Shown here one piece after another: positions 1 through 5,200 of a stretch of 6,103 nucleotides of DNA (within the stretch, counting starts at the first letter, position 1; each line of letters begins with the position of its first letter). The notes below the pieces were generated by a model. That model did not search any database. It was not told where the DNA came from and worked only from the letters and a program-made list of their open reading frames with translations. The position numbers and the translations under genes are program-made. The stretch comes from an uncultured Planctomycetaceae bacterium (GTDB taxonomy: Bacteria > Planctomycetota > Planctomycetia > Planctomycetales > Planctomycetaceae): contig CALFYU010000080.1 of assembly GCA_937952455.1 (NCBI GenBank), positions 1-6,103 of the forward strand, read 5' to 3'.

Positions 1-92
1 GCTAAGTTGCAGCATCGAATCTCTACCAGATGCAATTTGTTGCAGAGGGAGAGGGACCGGGGGTGAGGGGCGGGCGATGTTGGACGATGGCG
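1..92. other. Non-coding region downstream of the cytochrome gene, with a G-run tract
   Basis: No credible gene is visible here; the one reading frame that crosses it has no family signature and runs antisense into the cytochrome gene. The stretch contains a small perfect hairpin at 31-44 (TGCAA, loop TTTG, TTGCA) and a G-rich tract at 47-74. No T-tract follows the hairpin in either direction, so I do not call an intrinsic terminator. The next gene to the left lies outside the window. Confidence 0.6.
47..74 (+). repeat. G-run tract fitting the G-quadruplex consensus; possible dispersed intergenic repeat
   Basis: Five G-runs lie at 47-49, 53-55, 59-63, 67-70 and 72-74, separated by spacers of 3, 3, 3 and 1 bases. 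This satisfies the usual four-tract G3+N1-7 quadruplex pattern. The tract starts 18 bases past the stop codon of the cytochrome gene. The G-rich strand is the template strand for that gene, so a folded structure could hinder read-through. Similar purine-rich GGGAGAGGG/GGGGTGAGGG stretches recur between genes in many bacterial genomes, so this may be part of a dispersed repeat; that is from memory and cannot be tested with one copy. Confidence 0.45.
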
Positions 93-1499
93 CTACAATG
101 TCTTCAAGTACTCAAGCACAGCCTTCCGTTCCGGCTCACTGAGCTTGTCCGGAAATCGATGCCCCGCGGCGCTCTTGCCGGGAAGCCGCGTATCGAAAAT
201 CCTACGTGCCGCCCGCGGTGACTGCACATCTTCGGGGGCATCTCGGAATTCGCCCACTGCGATTCCCACTCGTTTCGTATCGTAGCCGTCGATGCTCCGC
301 CGCCAGACCGGCGGCCGTTGATCGGGGTGCAGCACGTGCCACAGCGTAGGAACCGATCCGTTGTGAAAATACGGAGCCGTGGCCCAAATTCCGTCCAACG
401 GCGGGGCCACGTATCCGCCGGGATCCTCGCGAACGCGGGTCGGATCATAATCCGCCAGCCAACCGCGGCCGTATTTACGGCGATATTCCGTCGTCAGCGA
501 ACGCAGACGCAGCGGATCGGTGCCGAGTTCGTCGATGGCCACGATTCGTTCGGGATAGGTCTCCTCCGCGCCATAGGTGCCGTGACACTCGTCGCAATTT
601 GCATCAAAGATCACCCGGCCTTGTTCTGCGAGTTGATCGTCGATTTCAAACGGATACGCCGGTGGTTCGATGGTTTCGATCCAGGAGAGGAGTTGCCGGT
701 AGTCCTCTTCCCAACTCTTAAAGGTCGCGGCATCGTTGCGCGGAATCAGCATGAACTGCATCAAGGCCCGGTGCGATTTGGCGACGAAGCCGTCGGAATA
801 GATCCATTTCTTTTTCTTCAAATGCCACCACGCCGGTGCGTCCATGTCATGATGCAGCATGGGGGGAATCGGATTGTTGAGATGCACGTTGAGATCGTCA
901 TCGCGCAGCGATTCCAAGGCGACGCCGAACATCACAGCGTTGGTTGTACCGTTAGTGGAACCTAAAGGCATGGACAGCGAACCCAGATCCATGTGCGAGA
1001 GCCGTTTTTTCATCAGCAGCTTCGTGGCACGGACGTCTTCGGTGAGCGTTTGCAGCGCCAGATGCGAATTCGGCAAACCGAGTATCACCTGACCGGCCAC
1101 CTTGCCGGCGTGGCAGGTCAAACAGTTCATCACCCACCCGCCGCGGCCGTCGTCGACATACCCCAGTGCCTTGCCGCCGCCAAACCGGTCGGGCGAGGGC
1201 ATCAGGCCGTATTCGTTGAATATCATCTCCCGGCGTGCTGCGGGCGTCGCCGCAGCGGCGCGGTCTCGCAATTCTGTGGGCCATTGCTTCCACAACGCGT
1301 CGAAGACTTCGTCGTCAAAGTCAGGCGGCAGGTAAACCTTCGTCCGCAGGATGCGATAGCCGGGGTGCATGTCCCCGCGAGGTTCTCCGGCGAAGCCCCC
1401 GTCACCGGCAAAAGAGACGGCGACCGCACAGGCCAGCAAACGTACGATGATCGGCCATCTTTGCTTTTTATCGGGAGAATAGCTGATCGGTTGGTTCAT
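93..1499 (-). CDS. Exported diheme cytochrome c, RoxA/MauG/peroxidase-like
   Basis: This 468-residue protein is predicted to be exported and to carry two covalently bound hemes. It starts with a basic n-region (KKQR, residues 11-14) and a hydrophobic stretch (about 16-31) typical of a Sec signal peptide, with cleavage probably in the AGDGGFAG region. The two heme-binding motifs are CLTCH (126-130) and CDECH (302-306). Between them is the WWHLKKKKW block (224-232), and after the second heme comes DGIWATAPYFHNGSVPTL (369-386), a hallmark of the RoxA-like and diheme peroxidase families. His379 in that block is a candidate distal heme ligand. The tail ends LSEPERKAVLEYLKTL, also typical. The heme spacing of about 176 residues is nearer my recollection of RoxA than of classical cytochrome c peroxidase, but the protein is much shorter than RoxA, so rubber cleavage should not be assumed. 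Its substrate is unknown: peroxidase, oxygenase or electron carrier are all possible. The ATG lies 6 bases after the dehydratase stop, so the two are probably co-transcribed and coupled. The stop is TAG. Confidence 0.92.
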   Translation of the reverse strand: MNQPISYSPDKKQRWPIIVRLLACAVAVSFAGDGGFAGEPRGDMHPGYRILRTKVYLPPDFDDEVFDALWKQWPTELRDRAAAATPAARREMIFNEYGLMPSPDRFGGGKALGYVDDGRGGWVMNCLTCHAGKVAGQVILGLPNSHLALQTLTEDVRATKLLMKKRLSHMDLGSLSMPLGSTNGTTNAVMFGVALESLRDDDLNVHLNNPIPPMLHHDMDAPAWWHLKKKKWIYSDGFVAKSHRALMQFMLIPRNDAATFKSWEEDYRQLLSWIETIEPPAYPFEIDDQLAEQGRVIFDANCDECHGTYGAEETYPERIVAIDELGTDPLRLRSLTTEYRRKYGRGWLADYDPTRVREDPGGYVAPPLDGIWATAPYFHNGSVPTLWHVLHPDQRPPVWRRSIDGYDTKRVGIAVGEFRDAPEDVQSPRAARRIFDTRLPGKSAAGHRFPDKLSEPERKAVLEYLKTL

Positions 1500-1505
1500 C
1501 GTGTT

Positions 1506-3500
1506 TCACTCGCTGCGGTTTTGCTTGAGTGACTCCAGGCCGGCTTGCAGCGTTTCTTCGATCGCGTCTACGTCATAAACGCATCCGCCCCAGGTACCGC
1601 CGCCGGCTTGTTGTAGTAGTGCCCACAGCCGCGTATCGCTGGGCAATTGTTCGTCGGGATGAAGAGGTTGTTGCGGGACGCGCTCGGCCAACACGGTGGC
1701 CCCCTGCTCTGCTCCGAACATTTGGTCGCCCCGTCCGACAAGGTTGATTGTACCCGTCAGGTTCACGCGGTCGACCACAATTTCGATCAAGTCGCCGTCG
1801 TGGACTTTGCCGATCGGTCCTCCTGCCAGAGCTTCCGGTCCGACATGTCCGATGCAGGCCCCCGTCGATACGCCTGAAAACCGTGCATCGGTAATCACGG
1901 CCACTTCCTTGCCGAACGAAAGATGTTTGAGCGCCGAGGTGATTTGATAGGTCTCCTCCATACCGGCCCCCAACGGACCTCGGCAGCACAGCACGATCAC
2001 GTCGCCCGGCTGGATCGGATTTTCGGTCTGCCCTTTGACGGCGGCGATCGCGTCCCGCTCCCGGTGAAAGACGCGGGCCGGACCGATTTTGCGATAGACG
2101 CCGTCCGCGTCGACGACGGCTGGATCAATGGCGGTGCTCTTGATCACCGACCCTTCCGGTGCCAGGTTCCCGACGGGAAAGGTCACTGTGCTGGTCAAGC
2201 CCCGCGCGCGGGCCTGTTCGGGCGTCATGATGACGTCGTCCGGCTCGATGTCGTCGCCGCCGCGCTGTTCCTCGCGCCAGCGTTCGCCGCGCCTCGCGCT
2301 TTCCCACCACGCGCTCACCTCTTCCAGCGTTTGTCCGGTGACGGTCACTGCGGACAGGTCCAACAAGTTGAGCCGCCGCAAATGCAGCATGATTTCCGGA
2401 ACGCCGCCAGCAAGGAACACGCGGATCGTAGGATGCCCCACCGGGCCGTTGGGGAGCACGTCAACCAGCCGCGGGACTTGCCGGTTAATGCGATTCCAAT
2501 CGGCAACGGTGGGCCGTGATAGCCCCGCTTCGAAGGCGATCGCCGGCAAATGCAGGAGCAAGTTCGTCGACCCTCCCACGGCGGCATGTATGACCATCGC
2601 GTTGTGCAGGGCCGCATCGGTGAGGATGTCCGACATGGTCAGCCCGGCATTTTTCAAAGCCACGACAGCCGCAGCTGATTGGCGGGCCATTTGCCTCCAG
2701 ATCGGTTGCCCCGATGGCGCCAAGGCGGCGTGCGGCAAGGTCATGCCGAGTGCTTCACCGATGACCTGTGCGGTCGCGGCCGTTCCCAGGAATTGGCATC
2801 CCCCTCCCGCGGAGCCGCAGGCGCGGCAGCCGGCCTCGGCCGCTTCCTGTAGGGAAATCTCGCCGTGGGCGAAGCGGGCGCCGATCGTCTGCACTTTACC
2901 CGCGTCTTCGCCGACCGTCGGCGGCAGCGTGACGCCTCCGGGGATGAGTACGCACGGCAAATCGTGTTGCGCCGCCAGCGCTAGCATCGTCGCCGGGAGT
3001 CCTTTGTCACAGGTGGCCACACCGAGTACGCCCTGCCGCGTCGGCAGAGATCGAATCAATCGCCGCATTACGATGGCCGCATCGTTGCGATAGGCCAATG
3101 AATCCATCATGCCGGTCGTACCTTGTGTACGCCCGTCGCAAGGGTCGCTGACGTAGGCGGCGAACGGCAGGCACTCGAGGTCTACTAACCGCTCAGCGGC
3201 GGCCCGCATTAACAGGCCGACTTCCCAGTGACCGGTGTGGTACCCTAGCGCAACTGGGCGGCCGTCCTCGCCGCGAATCCCGCCTTGCGTGCTGAGAATC
3301 AAATATTGCGGCCGCAGCAACTGCTGTGGGTCCCAACCCATGCCGGCGTTTTGCGTCAGCCCGAACAAGTCGCCGCTGGGACTGTGCCGCAGCATCTCGT
3401 CATTGAGCGGAAGGCTACCCGCGGGGCCCTCACCCGTGGTGAGAATGTCATAAACCGCTTCATCCTCATCGGCAAGCAGATTGGCTAATTCCAAGGTCAT
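1506..3500 (-). CDS. yjhG: D-xylonate dehydratase, YjhG/YagF type (IlvD/Edd family)
   Basis: This 664-residue cytoplasmic Fe-S enzyme is expected to dehydrate D-xylonate (perhaps also other sugar acids) to 2-dehydro-3-deoxy-D-pentonate. It aligns along its whole length with my memory of E. coli YjhG (about 655 residues), sharing blocks such as PSGDLFG (41-47), NAGMGW (51-56), YVSDPCDGRTQGTTGM (116-131) and GMEETYQITSALKHLSFGK (513-531). Likely cluster ligands are Cys121, Cys164 (in CDKGLPATM, whose Lys166 matches the metal-binding lysine of the family) and Cys235 (in GGGCQFLGTA). The C-terminal block DARFSGVSTGACIGHVGPEA (538-557) is intact. I chose the ATG at 3500 because it gives the family's N-terminus; an in-frame GTG at 3554 would add 18 residues inside the Dabb gene and matches nothing. 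No strong Shine-Dalgarno sequence precedes the ATG. It sits 17 bases after the Dabb stop and 6 bases before the cytochrome gene. No aldolase or xylonate-forming dehydrogenase is in the window, so the pathway role rests on family membership. Confidence 0.95.
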   Translation of the reverse strand: MTLELANLLADEDEAVYDILTTGEGPAGSLPLNDEMLRHSPSGDLFGLTQNAGMGWDPQQLLRPQYLILSTQGGIRGEDGRPVALGYHTGHWEVGLLMRAAAERLVDLECLPFAAYVSDPCDGRTQGTTGMMDSLAYRNDAAIVMRRLIRSLPTRQGVLGVATCDKGLPATMLALAAQHDLPCVLIPGGVTLPPTVGEDAGKVQTIGARFAHGEISLQEAAEAGCRACGSAGGGCQFLGTAATAQVIGEALGMTLPHAALAPSGQPIWRQMARQSAAAVVALKNAGLTMSDILTDAALHNAMVIHAAVGGSTNLLLHLPAIAFEAGLSRPTVADWNRINRQVPRLVDVLPNGPVGHPTIRVFLAGGVPEIMLHLRRLNLLDLSAVTVTGQTLEEVSAWWESARRGERWREEQRGGDDIEPDDVIMTPEQARARGLTSTVTFPVGNLAPEGSVIKSTAIDPAVVDADGVYRKIGPARVFHRERDAIAAVKGQTENPIQPGDVIVLCCRGPLGAGMEETYQITSALKHLSFGKEVAVITDARFSGVSTGACIGHVGPEALAGGPIGKVHDGDLIEIVVDRVNLTGTINLVGRGDQMFGAEQGATVLAERVPQQPLHPDEQLPSDTRLWALLQQAGGGTWGGCVYDVDAIEETLQAGLESLKQNRSE

Positions 3501-3517
3501 AACGGCAGCCGTTTCGG

Positions 3518-3820
3518 TCAATCCTGCGAATCGAACACGCGGACCTGCTTCCACGTCTCTTTATTGCGGGCAATGAATTCTAGATGGCGAGGGGCGGTTT
3601 GGTAGGCGTCGTGGGCGGCGCGATCCTCAAAAATCGTGTGCAGCGCCACGTCGAAACCGTGGTCGTTGACCGGTCGCGCGAGGTCCTTGACCAGTGTGCC
3701 GCAGCCGAAAAACGACAATCCGGGATGATCATCGAGATAGGTCCGGCATTCGTTGACCAAGTTGTCGATGTTTTCGGGTGTCGGATCATTCAGGGAGAAA
3801 AAGACGTTGTGTGCCAGCAT
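3518..3820 (-). CDS. Dabb-domain (stress-responsive alpha/beta barrel) protein
   Basis: This 100-residue protein consists of a single Dabb domain, a dimeric ferredoxin-like alpha/beta barrel. Seen in sequence: the opening strand MLAHNVFFSL with a histidine at position 4, a helix (NIDNLVNECRTYLDD), and the diagnostic second half FDVALHTIFEDRAAHDAYQT followed by PRHLEFI. The length is normal for a complete stand-alone member. Members of this fold include stress-induced plant proteins and small enzymes acting on hydrophobic or polyketide substrates, so a precise activity cannot be assigned. There is no signal peptide, so it is probably cytoplasmic. The ATG is preceded by GAGAAG, a weak Shine-Dalgarno-like sequence with 8 bases of spacing. 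It is the first gene of a tight trio with the xylonate dehydratase (17 bases downstream) and the diheme cytochrome. An accessory role in handling a sugar-acid or keto-acid intermediate is only a guess from position. Confidence 0.9.
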   Translation of the reverse strand: MLAHNVFFSLNDPTPENIDNLVNECRTYLDDHPGLSFFGCGTLVKDLARPVNDHGFDVALHTIFEDRAAHDAYQTAPRHLEFIARNKETWKQVRVFDSQD

Positions 3821-3893
3821 GTGTTGTACTTCTCACGTGAAAAAATAGAGGAAAACCTGCCGCCGAAACGTACACAACCGGGGAACCGTGCGA
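3821..3893. other. 73-base gap upstream of the Dabb-dehydratase-cytochrome trio
   Basis: This gap between the cyclase stop and the Dabb start is where a promoter for the three-gene group would be expected. On the minus strand it contains an AT-rich run (CCTCTATTTTTTCACGTG) about 20 bases before the Dabb ATG, including the 6-base palindrome CACGTG at 3835-3840. I see no convincing -35/-10 pair and no hairpin followed by a T-tract, so neither promoter nor terminator is called. Confidence 0.35.
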
Positions 3894-4766
3894 TCATGCG
3901 ACCTCGGAGGCGCGGGGGACGGTTTTGAACTGCAGGCCGTCGCGCGTGGCGTGTTTGACGGCGTACATCAGATTATCGGATTCCCGCATCAGATCGGCAA
4001 CCGACTCGGGAGCGGTCGCGAACGTGGCGACGCCAATGCTGAACGTGACGGGCCAACCGCCGGCCCGCATGCGGGCGTCGAGATCGGTTTTGATGCGCTC
4101 CCCGATTTTTTGAGCGAGGGCTTCATCGGTGTCGGGACAGAGAATCGCGAATTCGTCCCCTCCCATGCGGGCCGCGACGTCACCACGTCGCAGGCCTCCT
4201 CGAATCGTCTGGGCGACCTGTTGCAGCAGCGCATCTCCCTGCGGATGGCCGTATTCGTCGTTGACCTGTTTGAAGTGGTCACAATCCATGAAAATCACCG
4301 TGATGGGTTTATTCACACGGCGGCTTTCCGCTGAGGCATGTTCGGCCTGTTCGACGAACGAGCGGACGTTGGCCAAACCGGTCAGCGAATCGCTGCGAGC
4401 CAATTCCGATTCTCTCTGCAAGGCTTTTTGCAGTTGGGCCAAAACCACCGCAAATGCCACGAACAATAAGAAACGTACGGCGGATTCCCAATATTTGTTA
4501 ATTCCCGGCCGTGCCATTTCGGCCGCGACCAAATCATCGATGAGCCAAATCAGCGAACACAGCACGGCGAACATCACTGCCGCACGCAGGTTCACCACCC
4601 AGCAGACGGCCGCAATGACGGGGACGTACAACAACGACAGATCGAACGCGTCGCCGACGGCGTAGTCCACGAAGCCGACAATCGCCGCCAGACACAGCGC
4701 AACGGCCAGCACCACCCACAGCGGCACGGACTTCAATCGGTCTAATTGTCGAACAGCAGACGGCAT
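3894..4766 (-). CDS. Membrane-bound diguanylate cyclase (GGDEF domain)
   Basis: This 290-residue protein should make the second messenger cyclic di-GMP from two GTP. Four hydrophobic segments at about residues 16-37, 43-59, 62-80 and 95-112 form a compact membrane domain, followed by a short linker helix and a complete GGDEF domain from about 122 to 285. The domain starts with the usual DSLTGLAN block (126-133). The metal-binding aspartate lies in MDCDHFKQVND (160-170, Asp161). The signature GGDEF is at 202-206 and unaltered. An RxxD inhibitory site (RRGD, 193-196) lies five residues before it, so product feedback inhibition is expected. FSIGVA (242-247) is the conserved later strand. There is no EAL or HD-GYP domain, and the N-terminal sensor does not match a named sensor family I recognise. 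The ATG at 4766 is chosen; a TTG directly before it would add one residue. No clear Shine-Dalgarno sequence precedes either. It is separated from the upstream ABM gene by 125 bases with two inverted repeats, so it may be transcribed separately. Confidence 0.96.
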   Translation of the reverse strand: MPSAVRQLDRLKSVPLWVVLAVALCLAAIVGFVDYAVGDAFDLSLLYVPVIAAVCWVVNLRAAVMFAVLCSLIWLIDDLVAAEMARPGINKYWESAVRFLLFVAFAVVLAQLQKALQRESELARSDSLTGLANVRSFVEQAEHASAESRRVNKPITVIFMDCDHFKQVNDEYGHPQGDALLQQVAQTIRGGLRRGDVAARMGGDEFAILCPDTDEALAQKIGERIKTDLDARMRAGGWPVTFSIGVATFATAPESVADLMRESDNLMYAVKHATRDGLQFKTVPRASEVA

Positions 4767-4812
4767 CAATCAAAACAGCCGGACGTTATCCTGGAAAGTG
4801 ACGGCGACAAAT

Positions 4813-4834
4813 GTAGGGCGCGTCGCGACGCACC
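4813..4834 (+). repeat. REP-like palindrome with a GTAG head
   Basis: GTAG at 4813-4816 is followed directly by an 18-base dyad at 4817-4834 (GGCGCGTCGCGACGCACC). The central 12 bases, 4820-4831, are a perfect palindrome (GCGTCGCGACGC); the outer GG/CC pair and a single C/A mismatch becomes a G-U wobble if transcribed from the minus strand. Repetitive extragenic palindromes mobilised by RAYT (TnpA-REP) transposases typically have a GTAG or GGAG tetranucleotide just 5' of an imperfect palindrome, which is the arrangement here. Only one copy is in the window and no RAYT gene is present, so the assignment rests on structure alone. Confidence 0.5.
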
Positions 4835-4840
4835 TTTCGA

Positions 4841-4864
4841 GACAAGGCGAGGGACTCGCCAGTC
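4841..4864. repeat. Inverted repeat (hairpin) beside the REP-like palindrome
   Basis: A perfect 6-base stem, GGCGAG (4846-4851) and CTCGCC (4855-4860), encloses the loop GGA. It is extended past a small bulge by GAC (4841-4843) pairing with GTC (4862-4864). On the minus strand it starts 27 bases after the ABM stop, where a terminator might be, but only a TTGTCTC follows and there is no T-tract. It could be a transcript-stabilising or weakly terminating hairpin, or the second half of a two-hairpin repeat with the neighbouring palindrome. Confidence 0.5.
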
Positions 4865-4891
4865 AGTTCGGCCCGGCATGAAGACGTAATA

Positions 4892-5143
4892 TCAAGGCTC
4901 CAACAGCGTAGAGAGATGCGGCACACGGCTCACCAGCGGTTGGAGCAGAGTGTCCAGCGCCGCTTGAGAGTCCAAATGTGCGGTGATGAGGAGGGCTTTG
5001 TTGTCGTTATTATAGTGATAGACCTCAAACCGGGCGCACCCCGGTTCCGCCCGCGACAATCGGCAACACTGGGTGAGTAGTTCGCGGACCTTGTCGACGT
5101 TTTCCGCGTCATTGACGTTCAGCAGGACGATGAGATGTATCAT
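4892..5143 (-). CDS. Small ABM-family (antibiotic biosynthesis monooxygenase-like) protein
   Basis: This 83-residue protein is probably a single ABM domain, the ferredoxin-like barrel of YgiN-type quinol monooxygenases and related cofactor-free enzymes. Visible support: an opening strand MIHLIVLLNV, a helix VDKVRELLTQCCRLSRA, the characteristic EPGCARFEVYHYNND block (33-47), a strand ALLITAHL and a helix SQAALDTLL. The length is a little short for the family (usually about 95-105). The aromatic-rich strand and the histidine that usually follow (W-E-S, then A-x-x-H) are replaced by H-L-D-S and A-L-D-T-L, so catalytic activity is uncertain. The start is well supported by a GAGG five bases before the ATG. 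It lies 57 bases downstream of the HEAT-repeat gene and might be co-transcribed with it. It resembles the Dabb protein in fold but not closely in sequence. Confidence 0.82.
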   Translation of the reverse strand: MIHLIVLLNVNDAENVDKVRELLTQCCRLSRAEPGCARFEVYHYNNDNKALLITAHLDSQAALDTLLQPLVSRVPHLSTLLEP

Positions 5144-5148
5144 GTGAG

Positions 5149-5152
5149 CCTC
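5149..5152 (-). promoter_or_regulatory. Ribosome binding site of the ABM-family gene
   Basis: The minus strand reads GAGG five bases before the ATG at 5143. It is the clearest Shine-Dalgarno sequence in the window and fixes the start of this short gene; the other genes have weak or no such signals. Confidence 0.65.
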
Positions 5153-5200
5153 GCGTGAATTAGTGGCCGGTGATCAGTAAATAGTCATTCGCCAGCGGAA

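Larger units (their letters stand above)
4767..4891. other. 125-base intergenic region holding two inverted repeats
   Basis: This is the longest gap between genes in the window. It lies between the ABM stop and the cyclase start, and its middle is occupied by a REP-like palindrome (4813-4834) and a hairpin (4841-4864), only 6 bases apart. About 47 bases remain before the cyclase start for a promoter. On the minus strand a GATAAC resembles a weak -10 box, but no -35 sits at a suitable distance, so I do not call a promoter. Confidence 0.5.

Noticed and set aside
1..44. Competing short inverted repeats (GCATC/GATGC and TGCAA/TTGCA)
   Set aside because: The stems are only 5 bases, mutually exclusive and not followed by a T-tract, so they are compatible with chance.
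1420..1440. LLAC near residue 24 of the cytochrome as a possible lipoprotein signal
   Set aside because: An arginine sits just before it, the hydrophobic core continues past the cysteine, and the sequence after it lacks a typical lipoprotein start. An ordinary signal peptide fits better.
318..1532. Several plus-strand open frames (318-965, 993-1532) opposite the cytochrome gene
   Set aside because: They lie opposite conserved heme-motif coding sequence and show no family features, so they are frame shadows.
2128..3093. A 321-codon open frame on the plus strand, antisense to the dehydratase
   Set aside because: The opposite strand encodes a full-length YjhG-type enzyme with all its motifs. 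The plus-strand translation is rich in Ser, Ala, Arg and Pro, has no recognisable domain and is a typical GC-rich antisense shadow.
4767..4812. Possible promoter for the cyclase (TTGTCG and GATAAC on the minus strand)
   Set aside because: The two boxes are only 14 bases apart and match the consensus weakly.
4841..4864. Rho-independent terminator after the ABM gene
   Set aside because: The stem is good but no T-tract follows on the minus strand, so it is listed only as an inverted repeat.
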